Assembly (NCBI GenBank): GCA_963854835.1
Contig: OY978525.1
Coordinates: 3,739,501-3,803,500 of the forward strand
Origin: Megamerina dolium
Lineage: Eukaryota > Arthropoda > Insecta > Diptera > Megamerinidae
DNA length: 64,000 nt
Reading direction: 5' to 3'
Position numbers and translations under genes: made by a program. This document shows, piece after piece, positions 35,999 to 46,930 of the stretch. Below the pieces are notes generated by a model that was not told the DNA's origin, searched no databases, and was given only the letters and a program-made list of their open reading frames with translations. The first letter of the stretch is position 1. Each line of letters opens with the position of its first letter.

Positions 35999-37084
35999 AT
36001 TTGGATTATATGCAACTAATTTGTACTCTGACAGAAAGTTGACGTTTTATATATGCTACAATGATGCAGTGAAGTACTGTAAATTTTGACAATGGATTTG
36101 CTATCTCTCTCGCTCTCTTACATACATTATCGTTTATTATCATTTCATCTTTGGTTTGATCATTTTATTCACAATGACTTCATGTTCAGTTAAGTTCATC
36201 AAATTTAACCTTGGCTCTACTATACATATATGTGCCACACATACACGTGCAAACGCACGCCCAATAAGAATTGTAATCAAGTTAAGCTCGATCACAAGTT
36301 TTTGTTGTATGGTAGAGTGTTGTGGAAGCATCTCATAATACTTATAAATACATACATACACACACATACATATAATTTCATATACATACATATATGAATA
36401 TCAGTGACGTTGCTATTATAGCTCTTTTGACATAACTAGCTTTAGAAGAAGAAAAAGAAGAAGCAAAAGAAGAAGCAGAAAAATAAAGTAAAATTATGTG
36501 TAAAACAGATATAAACTCCATAAATAAGTAAAAGAAAACTGAATTGGTTAACCAGCAGCGGGGCACACCTTTTTCTCATTTTTCTGCTTGTTATTTATTA
36601 AGTCTTCTCCTGGGCTATTTATGCTCTCATTGCTTTGTGTCTTGTCCAATGGGTAAACGTGACGATATGTTTGTCTAGCGCACATTGACATTGTGTCGTA
36701 CGCGTAACAACGAGCCTAGTAATTACTAGATTTTTCTCTTCTTAGTTACAGATATAGAGAATATGTTGTAGTCTATTTTTCTGAGAGCATAAACATGTTT
36801 TTTTTTTCTTATGTATTAACCTTACTTTATTTAACGGTTTAATTGATGTTATCTAGGTAATCATTTTCTGCCGCTGTTCATTATGTTAGAGGCATTGGAA
36901 GTAGCGCTTTTTGTTTGGTGCGCGTATTTTCTTACCTAAAAAATATGAAGTCTAACATAGTGATGTGGCGTTTCCGTTAAAAAAAATTTGATAATGCTAC
37001 TACCTTCATCCAGAAAACTAACTTAAAAAGTATGTCTTAAAAGCTGCCAAAATTTGATGTCTTCTATTCAATTATGACTTCTTT

Positions 37085-37391
37085 CGGGTGTTTTTTTAAG
37101 AGCTTGAAATTTTATTTTAAATTTTAATTTCGGGCATATGTCTACCACGGCTACGAATTACATGCTCCATTCGATCAGTCTCATTTTTAACAATTTTTTC
37201 CAATAAAACTGACCGTATTTCGTAAACGGTGTCTTCAATATTCGCTTTCAATGCTTCAAGAGGTACTGGCTTCTCGTGTGTGTTAAATTGCACAGAAATG
37301 TCAACAAAGTTTGACAATTCTCATCTGTCAAACTATAAATAAACCTATCGAAAGATCTCATGCAGCAAAAAATGAAAAAAGGAAACACCCC
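37085..37391 (-). mobile_element. Short Tc1/mariner-superfamily derivative with a transposase C-terminus
   Basis: The ends are inverted: CGGGTGTTTTTTTAAGAG at 37,085 and, reversed, GGGGTGTTTCCTTTTTT at 37,391. Between them the minus strand holds a 66-codon frame (37,117-37,317) with the C-terminal signature of an insect Tc1/mariner lineage: HEKPVPLEALKANIE, then a SRGRHMPEI end. Nothing upstream of that remains, so it is an internally deleted copy about 305 bases long. It belongs to the same broad lineage as the element at 42.7 kb. Target duplication is unclear. Confidence 0.65.
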
Positions 37392-37866
37392 ATATATGTG
37401 TCATTCGAAAGGTCTCAATGCCTTCAAGATGTGTTCCAAAAGTTCAGATCTTCACCACCACACTCAACTTTGTTTCTAACCTCAAAAAAAAAAAAATTAT
37501 ATTTAGTTTTTTTTTTAAGTTAGAGGGTGATGGCTGAGATACGATTCCGGATTCGAATTCACCGACCCAAAATCAACACAATGTGATTGCTGTAGTCCAT
37601 CAGACAAGCAATTTTTTTCAAATGTGGAGCAATGCAGCTAAAATGCGACTTTTAATAATAAACAAAAATCAGCGCATTATTGTTTATTGTCAACGTTGTT
37701 GTTGCATTTTGGCACATCATGCGCCTTCCACTCGGAGCCTTGGCTCTTTTGGTTTTCGGCTCATATTAAAAACAGCACATTTCATCACCCTAAATAATGC
37801 TGTAAAGGAAGTTTTTGTCCTTTTTAACAGCTTTGACCTTGTATTCTCATAGGTCGGGGTTATATA
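37392..37866. other. Spacer, nothing firmly recognised
   Basis: Contains an A/T run and a GC-richer patch at 37,700-37,800 that may be transposon-derived; no family assigned. Confidence 0.3.
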
Positions 37867-38770
37867 TTGGGTGCTCAAAAAAGTTCGGTTACAAATTTGA
37901 CCAAAAATGAAACCATTTTTTCGTATATTTGGAATGAGCTCTATTAAAACAAATATGTGCCGCTTTGATCAATAACCTTTTGTCATTTTTTGGGTAAAGC
38001 CATTCTTTCATCTGGGTAAAACTTCTGGGTTTTCTGATCGAAAACTGATCCAATTGCGTTTTGCAGCTCTTTACGTAATTTAAATTTACACCATTAAGAG
38101 AGTTCTGCAGAGATGGAAACAAATGATAATCTGAAGGTTCAGGGTCCAGATATATGGTGGATGCATCAAAACTTCCGAGCCAAGCTTCAATCTCGTTAAT
38201 TGTTGACAGTAGAGATCAGAATCAATTGTTTGACTAGGTTGTACTTAGAAGCTTATAATGAAAAATTCCCATTCAATCTCACCAGACACACAGCATTACT
38301 TTTCTTGGTGTCAATCCTGGCTGTGCCACCGTTTGCGAAGTTTTACCTCGTTTCGTCCATGATCTTTTTCTCATATTATTGTTGTACGTGATTCACTTTT
38401 CATCGCCCGTAATCATTCCCTTCAGAAATGGTTCGATTTCGTTCCGTTTTAGCAGTGAATTGCAAATGGAAAATCGGTCCATTAAATCAAACATCGAGCT
38501 TCTTTGTGTATCCAGTTTTCTTCAAATGATTGATAACTGTTTGATGAGCAACTCCATGCTGCTTATGTTCCGGTCTTTTTAAATTTTTTCCATGACTTCA
38601 TCGACCTTTTTGGCGATTGGTCGACCGGAGCTAGGAGCCTGCAATAATGTTCCGAATTTTCAAACGTAGACAACTTTTCACAGAATAATGCGATTTTAAT
38701 AATGTCTTTTAACAAAATGAAGCTTGAAATGTCACCTTTTAAACAAGCTGTAGTTAGGTGCAATTAATAT
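37867..38770 (-). mobile_element. Decayed mariner, mellifera-like transposase
   Basis: The downstream end begins TTGGGTGCTCAAAAAAG next to a TA, like the terminal repeats of this group. On the minus strand, in shifting frames, the conserved blocks appear in order: GRPIAKKVDEVMEKI, ICNSLLKRNEIEPFLKGMI, TGDEK (first catalytic Asp; the usual Trp that follows is a stop), KRGKTSQTVAQPGLTPRKVM, LCVWWDW and SLQNSLNGVN. The segment holding the second catalytic region is deleted or unreadable. Several stops and frameshifts exist. The N-terminal end and the far terminal repeat are missing or unrecognisable, so the right bound is approximate. Confidence 0.8.
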
Positions 38771-40615
38771 GATATTACCAGAGATGTTACATTTTAGAGC
38801 CATCTATCGATAATTTGTTACCCAATATTATTCGATACACGCCACTAATTCAAATATGTGTGTAATTATTTCGAGGTTAGCTTTGAAAATAGAACTGAAT
38901 TTCGACAAATTTTCTTCGTAGATGAGTGTGTGTTTGTAATTATTTTGAAAAATTGGCTTTTTAGTATTTCGACAACTCTTTATTGATGTTCGTTTTTTTT
39001 TGCGCATCATTTCTCATTCTCTACCCATAGCACTTGCTACTTACTTATATGCAGCCATAATAAATGGATTTTCCATATTGGTTTCATGAGTATTCATATT
39101 TGGTTGTTGGTAGCATTTCGCTGAAAATGATTTATTGCTTGTCACTGCTAACCACGATTTTCATTTCTCCAGTAGACAAGAGCAACAACAACAACAACAA
39201 CAACAACACTATTAACAAAATGTCAGGAAAACATAGAAGAAAAATAAAGAATCAACGAAAACAAATGTTTATGCTGTCATTGATTTAGTGGTAAAATTAA
39301 AAAATTTCAACAACAACTACGACATATTGCACATATTAAGACATATGTATATAAACAAATATGTATACATACACATATATATATCTATCTAGATGTATCA
39401 TATATACTATGTATTAATATTTAGGTCGAAGTGTCAAAGCATAATCGAGGCTAATGCTGCTATTGTGTGTGTGTGTGTATGTATATATAATCGGAAATTT
39501 CGCATCTTCATCGCAGCATGTGCATTTTCCATTTTTAGGAAAACTCACCACATTTTTTTTGTTTTTTCTTATTTAGGCCAACTAGTTAAATGCTGCTTTT
39601 TTTTAAATAATTTTGTTTTGACCATTTTGATCGTCCAGCTCATTCGATTTTTATTTATATACGAGCATTTAATAGCTGTGCATATAGTTGGATGATGGAG
39701 TGTATTATACCCATAGTGCATTGTACTTGTACGAGTACAAGTCTATGCTCGTTTGTTATGATTATACTAGCTAGAAAATACAATATGCGTAGTTTATTTC
39801 ATTACAAGCCATTTGCCATCGTTTATGGTGTATATTATTCATCTGCACTGCATGTAGCCGTGTGAATATATTCAATATTGCGGTGGTTTCACTTCAAAAT
39901 AAATATTTATATTTATTTATTAAAGATGATGATCGATGGTGATCGTGATTTTTCTAAACCTTTCCATGTTTGAATGTATATTTGTAGCGTACGTATCGTG
40001 TAGATGGTGAATGGTTCTCATAGGTTACGGATCGATATTGTCATTTTTCCATTTTATCGCGAAATACAGAACATGTGTAACATAGCTGGTTGTCAAATAA
40101 AAACTAATCTATGAATCAATCTGACATTTAGTGAATCATACGTTTGACAGATGTGATGCCAGTTTCTCTCAGCAATACCACCTGTCTTCAAACATGGATA
40201 GTATTTGATCTGCCCTCGTCTATCATGGGTATTCTTAGAGGGGGAAACAAATTATTGAGAGAAGTTAAAAACTTTTATTCCTGGATAAATGTCAATAAAT
40301 GCTATTATTAACTAAACACACTGTCAAGATGCTTTAAAATGTGATAGTACGACTATATTTATATTGTGCTAGTCCACAATGAATGGTTTTTTTTTTTTTG
40401 TAAACATACGCGTAGATAATAAAACCTTGAATTTATCTTATCTTATCGTGATATAAATTGAACTTGCCTACGATATGACTCAATATTATCATGCACTTGC
40501 AATGGCAACATCAACGTCAACATGTTGTATTAAATAGTGTATTACAAATGTATATAAACATATTTCATAAATGTGCTTATGATTCGAATAAACATCACTC
40601 CCATTTAACTGTCAA
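38771..40615. other. Gene-poor, nothing recognised
   Basis: AT-rich. CAA run at 39,184-39,208 and TG run at 39,465-39,478. No credible ORF. Confidence 0.4.
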
Positions 40616-41240
40616 TTTTGTACAGGAGCAACCTTAAAAAATGGAGATGTGTGGTGAGTATGTTTGAAGAAAATGTTTTGAATGGGAAAAATGAATGAGG
40701 GTCAGTCATATAACTAGTCTATCTTTCTTGAGGCGATTTCTGGGCAACAAAGAGGTAATTTGTGGATTTTCATTTATTTTGAAAATATGCTTAGATTTGT
40801 TCCTAAAGCGATGAAATTTAGAATGGACCCGCATTAATTTCTACTCATCAACATTTTCTCTGAACATACATACTCTCTATTTCCACTACTAGTTCCCTGA
40901 AGTTCCCATATAAAATGATCGAAATAGCACTTGAAAATTGATAATAGTTGTCCAGAAATTGCTGCTAAAGCAAATAATTGTATAACAGACCACCATTAAT
41001 CCTCCTAACTCCACAATATTTTTGTCGAACATACTTACTCCTTGTCTACACGCCTTAAAGGGACTCCCATACTAAGTGCTTGATGAAAAAAAAAAAAATT
41101 AAAATAGCTGTCCAGTAATCACTCCTAGAGCGGTGAAATGTATAACAAATTTTTTCACCTCAAACTTTCTCAATTTTCTCAACAAACTTACCTCATACCT
41201 CCACTTCTTATAGAGGCTCCCTTACATAATTGATGCTTAG
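40616..41240. repeat. Family A repeat copies in both orientations
   Basis: One plus-oriented unit (40,630-40,790: GTGAGTATGTTTGAAGAAAATGT, GAGGGTCAGTCATA, TTGAGGCGATTTCTGGGCA) is followed by three reversed units up to 41,240 with blocks such as GTCCAGAAATTGC, CAACATTTTCTCTGAACATA, CTATTTCCACT and CCCATA. Confidence 0.55.
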
Positions 41241-41775
41241 CTCCACATGTTTTATGAATTTATGCACATAAATATATTGCTATTGAACTGAAATTTGGTA
41301 TAGAAGTATATTTTTACCAAAAAAATAGAACAGTATGAAAATGCACGTAATTGGATAGAAATCACACCTATCTCTCATACAAAAATATTTTTTAAATTGT
41401 ATATTTTCCAAATTTACGCACAAAAATATGAAGCTATTTTATTGAAATTCAATATATATGATTAATTTTGCCAGTAAATAAGAGTGTTCGAAAATCGGCT
41501 AAATCGAATGAAAACTAAGCTTAGCTACCATACAAAAGTATGCTTTCAAATGTATGTTTTTAGGTTTTGCATACAAAAATATAAAGCGATTATGTTGAAA
41601 CTCAAAACATAAGATTATTTTCACTAAAGAACAGTTAAGTATGAAAATGGGAGTAATCGAATGAAAACTAAGCATAGCTACCATGCAAAAGTATGCTTTC
41701 AAATGTATGTTTACATGTTGTGTATAGAGCAACATAAAGCTATCACATTGAAACATAGTACATATATACGTACAC
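41241..41775 (-). repeat. Tandem array, family D, about 153 bp period
   Basis: Three to four units. The block AATCGAATGAAAACTAAGC with GCTACCATACAAAAGTATGC and TTTCAAATGTATGTTT recurs at 41,502 and 41,655, with a diverged unit near 41,350. On the minus strand the core reads CATACTTTTGTATGGTAGC, then TTAGTTTTCATTCGATT, closely like one unit of the array at 55-56 kb. The 92-codon minus frame over it reflects the repetition. Confidence 0.7.
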
Positions 41776-42740
41776 ATTTTATTTATTATCGTTTGTTATC
41801 ATAGATTTCGATTTTCAATAAAATTTAATAAAACGATGACATCACCACTCTCTGCTATTGATTTATGTATTATACCCGTATACTATATTGCGAATGAGTG
41901 TTTATCTTATCTGTTTGGCAATTTTTTTGCCATACATCCATTTTGTATATATTGTATGTAAATATTGCACAAATTCAACCATAGCTAAATAGATGATAAT
42001 ATGGATCAGATAAGTTGGTTATGTTGTAAAATGTATTTTAAATTATTACATGAGAACGAAATATCTATTAATTATTTTGTAATTGCTATAATTCTTTTTT
42101 AATGTAATAATTAAATTTATAGGTAATAAAAACTAGAAAAAATCCATTTTAGAAATTTTTAGTGACATTACTATGGTTTAGCAGTACACTTGAGTAAGCA
42201 TATTCAAATGTGTCTTTAAATAGAATATGGGTATGACTAAGAATTTTTTTTTTCATTTCCGCTTGAACGGAAAGCTCAAAACTTTCTTTCAGAACTTTTC
42301 CCTCTTACACACTTCGTAGAGATACGTACAATAAATTTACTATCTATTCTTTATATTACAATAAATAGTACTTTTATATACGTATCTACGTAATATGCAA
42401 GTAAGTATGCGTATAGTGGGCAAGAAAAAAAAAAGGGGAAACAATAATCTTAGCTCAGACATCTTGAGTGAATATTCTGCAATTTTATGCGCAACAAATT
42501 CTTTTCTATTAGATTGTACTCGTAATTTACTAGAACACACTGGGGGTAAATAAAATACTATGCTGAGAGTAATGGAAATCAATAAATTAAACAAAAATAG
42601 AATAAAATAATATGTATGCATGTAAATTAGAGTGGGTAAAATTGTTACAAGAGGTAGAAAATTAACGAAAAACTGCTGTAAAATACATTAAAAGTATAAT
42701 TTGGCTTAATCAACATGTTGTATCTGCTGTATCGACTTTA
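41776..42740. other. Gene-poor, nothing recognised
   Basis: AT-rich; no ORF with family likeness. Confidence 0.4.
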
Positions 42741-42742
42741 TA

Positions 42743-43691
42743 AGGGGTGTTTTTTTTTTTTAAAGTGAAGCACTTTCAAATTTACAAGAAAATTGCAAAA
42801 TAGAATATTCTGAACTAAAAATTGGGTTTATTGGAAGGACAATTTTATGCAATCATGTTTGAATATGATTTCGTGCATATGAGCGCCTCGGATGTCTCGA
42901 AGGTGGCGTAATTTGGAAAATGTCGGTTACTTTTTCAAGCAAATGAGGCCTAACCTCGGCAATAGTTCGCTCAATGATGGTTTGTAATTCATCCAAAATT
43001 GCTGGTTTATCAGCATAAACTAGCCCTTTCATACATATCCACGCAAAAAATAGTCCAGAGATGTTAAATCGATGAATCTTGCAGGTCCACAGGTCCACAG
43101 GTTAACAAGTCTATTTCGAGAGATTATGTTGTCGTCAAATGTTTCCTTCAATAAATCGATCGTTATCTCTTCCACATTCCACATACCACGCAATCGGAGA
43201 ATCAAATAGTCAGTTATCATGGCTTTGTAGCGATCGGCATTGAAGGTTGCGCTGTTGCCTGCGCCATTTTTAAAGAAGTATGGACTACTTTTTTTTTTTT
43301 TTATGGACTACTGTTTCCAACAACCTATAAAATCCACCAAATAGTAAATTTTTGTGGATGTAATGGTGTCTGAAGAATTTCTTGTGCATTGTTTTCACTC
43401 CAAATCTGACAATTTTGCTTGTTCACACACTCATTGAGCTAAAAATGAGCCTCATCGTTGAATATGGCGATAAAGCTGAAGCGATCTTTGAGTTTGGATG
43501 ACAGAAACACGATTTTCGTAATAAAATTTCAATATTTTCAAGCATTGTTGCGGTGTAAATATTTTCAAAATTAAATTTTAAACCTTACTGAGTACAAATG
43601 ACTTATGGATTATCAGATTTGACAACTGCTATACCGTTTTATTCCTATCGGAAAGTGCTTCACTCTAAACAAAAAAAAAAAAAAAACACTA
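42743..43691 (-). mobile_element. Decayed Tc1/mariner-superfamily element with terminal inverted repeats
   Basis: Left end AGGGGTGT, poly-T, then AAAGTGAAGCACTTTC (up to about 42,777). Right end, inverted: AGTGTT, poly-T, then AGAGTGAAGCACTTTC (43,650-43,691). Inside, the minus strand gives MITDYLILRLRGM, DLLKETFDDNIISRN, DLTSLDYFLRGYV and KGLVYADKPAILDELQTIIE, the C-terminal catalytic half and tail of an insect IS630/Tc1-mariner lineage whose intact members read DLTPLDFFLWGY here. Frameshifts occur near 43,060 and 43,120. The N-terminal half is mostly unreadable or deleted. Non-functional. Confidence 0.75.
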
Positions 43692-44640
43692 ATTATCTGT
43701 GACTAAGACTCATAAAATTTATTGTAGTACAAAGTCGCAGAAAAATTTGGTTTTTAAATTTCCCGGTTTATTGCCCTTTTTTTGGCATTTCTTAATTTAT
43801 GAGACTCGAGAAAATAATTTAAGATCTATGATGATGACTAGAATTATATTTTGCCAAGCTTTATTGCTACACTTGAGCAATGCGACCCCTTCTAATATTT
43901 ATATGTAGATATAAACGTGTAAATATGTATGATGAAAATGTCACGAAGAAGGAACTTTTATTCCTCTCCCAAAAAAATTCTACAATACATAAATTGACAG
44001 TAATAGACATACCAATATTTTATTCATAAATCTCAACAACAATCAAGTATAATAAATTTACCCAATAAATGACCCCAACAATATTATCACATACTTTTAA
44101 TACACACACACGCACAAATACATGCGTGTGTGTTATAAAATTGAAATACAATCAAGTATTGTATAAAAATAACATCCAACTGCATATACAATAGATGTTA
44201 TTAGGCTGGAATTTTTGTGTTTTTTTATTGGTGCTTTGAGAGCTGCTGATGGTGATGATGGTGGTGTTGTCAGTAATTGTGTGATGGTGTTGGTGGTATT
44301 GGTTGACTAAATTAATCTTTTCTTTCATTTTCCACTAGAACGAACTTGGATTTTATTTTTAAAATGCCAATGTACTATCTATTTTAGATTGAAAATAAAG
44401 TACTTAGCATTTTTGTTTATGTAAAAAAATGGCTGAGAGGGTGATAATAGCCACACGTATTGGCGTGAAGGCAAGAATAAATCAATAATTTACATGATAA
44501 CTATTACAGTCAGATAATTCAAGATGGCAAAGTCACGTATTTATACACGTAGTATGATTAAATGCACATATTATACATTTTCTCACGTGGCACATAGTCA
44601 CGTAGTCCTACATCGATTCATACTTAATCGTAAGTATGAT
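43692..44640. other. Gene-poor, nothing recognised
   Basis: AT-rich, with ACACACACG at 44,102-44,113 and a GGTGATGATGGTGG run near 44,249. No ORF of note. Confidence 0.4.
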
Positions 44641-44650
44641 TAAATGTTTA

Positions 44651-44687
44651 ATCATATTGGATTATAATAATTATAATCCAATATGAT
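44651..44687. repeat. Perfect 37-base palindrome
   Basis: Arms of 17 bases (44,651-44,667 and 44,671-44,687) are exact reverse complements around a TAA centre. The arm reads ATCATATTGGATTATAA. Just upstream the words TATGATTAAATG and ATACTTAATCGTAAGTAT recur, so the area is generally self-complementary. Confidence 0.95.
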
Positions 44688-44885
44688 TTTTGGTGACTTT
44701 GTAGCATTTTATTAGATTTTTGAAGAAATTTCATATATATATGATTTCTAAAAATTTCGCAAAATTATAGTTTGGTTTGAAATTTTTGAAATCGAATAAT
44801 ATTAACAATATGAATAAGTTTGGTTTATTTTCGAAAATTGAAATGTTATTGTGAAAAATTGATTATACATTCAATGTTTAAGGTA

Positions 44886-45655
44886 TTATACGTCACTAGC
44901 CACTACTTTTTCCCCATCTTTCTGGCAGCATACGGATTCCGCAACATGTTGCCGAGTATTATCATGTTGCAGAATAACTTTGTCGTGTTTATTGGAGTAT
45001 TGCGGGCATTTTTCTCGCAATACTCGGCTCAAACGCATCAATTGTCGTCGGTACAGGTCCCATGTGATCGTCTGGCCCGATTTCAACAACTCATAATACA
45101 TCACACCCAGCTGGTCCCACCAATTACATAGCATGATCTTCTCGCCATGAATTTTCGGCTTGGTCGTCGATGACGAGGCATGGATGTGGTATCCATACGT
45201 TTGCCAATGTTTTGGATTATCGTAATGGACCCACTATTCATCGCCAGTCATAATTCGATGCAAAACCCTTATCTTTTTTGCCGTTGGAGCAGTTGTTCAC
45301 ACGTGAAAAAATGTCGTTCGACGTCTCTCGGCATCAGTTTATACGGCACCCAATTTCCTACCTTTCGGATCATTTCCATGTGACTCCAAGTGTTTTTGCG
45401 AGTTCATCTTGCGTTTGTGATGGATCTTCATCTTCTCAAACTTTGTTGGCGCTCCAGGTCGTTATTCGTCTTCCAAATCAAAATTGTCACTTGTAAATCG
45501 TGAAAACCACTTCTGAGACGTTCGTTCAGCTTAAGCATAGCCACCAAAAATGACCATTAAAATACGATGACTTTCGGCAGCCTTTTTCTTCATATTGAAG
45601 TAATGAAGTAAAACTCCACGCAAAAACACATTATTCGGTACAAAAATATACATTT
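44886..45655 (-). mobile_element. Decayed mariner, mauritiana/cecropia-like transposase
   Basis: The minus strand carries a nearly continuous mariner reading. Start region FVPNNVFLRGVLLHYFNMKK and AAESHRILMVIFGGYA, then a stop; AERTSQKWFSRFTSDNFDL; later CEQLLQRQKR, then LHRIMTGDE followed by a stop where the family has Lys, then WVHYDNPKHWQTYG, IMLCNWWDQLGVMYYELLKS and MRLSRVLREKCPQY, and VILQHDN with the second catalytic Asp. The text then jumps from HVAES to KDGEKVVASD, so about 75 residues, including the third catalytic Asp, are deleted. At least three stops plus the deletion make it inactive. Terminal repeats were not identified. Confidence 0.85.
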
Positions 45656-46565
45656 TCGGAGCACACAGAAATTAGGTTGTTTACACTTCAGCGAAATGAG
45701 AGATACTGAAAGTGAAAGCCTAATGATGACATTTCAAAATGAGGGTATTGCCAGATGAAACAATAATGTATAATAAACTAGTGGGGAGATCTGTTATCAC
45801 ATCCGCACGAACTCCCAATACTTTCTGCTACAAAGTTAATTAGGATATTCAAAATTTTAATTCAACACGTGTCAACAATATTTGGGTATTATTATTACGT
45901 ACCAACTATAAATCCTTGAATATTCAATAATAAAAAATATCAAATAGTTTAAAGGTCATTCACTCTGCTGCCATCGAATGGTGTTGGTCAGTACAATTGC
46001 AGGTGTTCAATTTTACACGAATTAAATTTGAACATGTACATTATAAAAAAGAAAACTCGCATACTAAAAGAAGAAAATAATGTGTGTTTAAAAAATAATA
46101 GATCGATATAAGCAGCAATAAATAATTACATAGATTTTTAGGTTATTATTTATTCATATTCTCTTTGCGTAAGCAAATATGCATATGCTACTTTTTGTTT
46201 ACTTGAAAACGCCCTGGTGAATACATTTTTATGATTCACACAGGTGGCTAATTTATTGCAAAACTATTGTGGGAGCGAGCAGAGGTGAATAAAATTATAG
46301 AAAAAAAGTAGCGCATGTTTAGAATGCGTTTGGCACATAGCCAGCTATATGATGTAAAAGAAAGAAAAAAGAAAAAACTGTAAAAGATATTAACCCCATA
46401 ACGAAGACCCGAAACCATAAAAAATCCTTTTATTTCCTATGATAGAATAATATAAATTAAAAAAAAAATATTTTTTAATATTTTTTAACCACTAATAAGT
46501 ACAGTTTGATCAGGGATGCTCTTCTATAAAAATTATATTTTTATAAAATTGAAAGACATCAATTA
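45656..46565. other. Gene-poor, nothing recognised
   Basis: May hold the decayed upstream end of the mariner at 45,656-45,780. No ORF. Confidence 0.35.
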
Positions 46566-46569
46566 TAAA

Positions 46570-46930
46570 GGCGAGCCCCTATAAGGAATAGAGATATAAT
46601 GTAAGTATATTTGAGGAAAACGTTTGGGCAGAAGAATTAATGGAGGTCGATCATACATTTCACTGGTATAGGAGGAATTTTGGGGTTGTTTGATGATTTT
46701 TAGATGATTTTAAGTTCATTTTGTAGGGGAGTCTCCCAAAGGAGTAGTGACCGGTAGTAAGTATTTAGAGCAAAAATCTTCAACAGTAAAAATGAATGGG
46801 TATCGGTAATATATTCTATCTCCCTAGCGACATTCTGAAAGTTGGGGCAGCAAAATTTATAAACATTTCAACCATATAGGGGATATTCTGGGTATTTTAA
46901 TGAATTTTTCAATTTTCAGTATTTCTTTTG
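46570..46930 (+). repeat. Family A repeat copies
   Basis: About two units: ATAAGGAATAGAGATA, GGAGGTCGATCATACATTTC, CATTTTGTAGGGGAGTCTCC, CAAAGGAGTAG, then a second diverged round. Confidence 0.6.

Larger units (their letters stand above)
31882..37080. other. Gene-poor stretch, possibly intron of the leader at 30.8 kb
   Basis: No coding exon recognised. It contains a SINE fragment (32,470-32,650), two local duplications (33,348-33,567 and 35,714-35,998) and purine-rich GAAGAAGAA at 36,443-36,485. Confidence 0.4.

Noticed and set aside
37510..37570. Second tRNA-like SINE head (GGATTCGAATTC resembling a B box)
   Set aside because: Departs from the B-box consensus, has no matching A box at the right distance and no SINE body after it.
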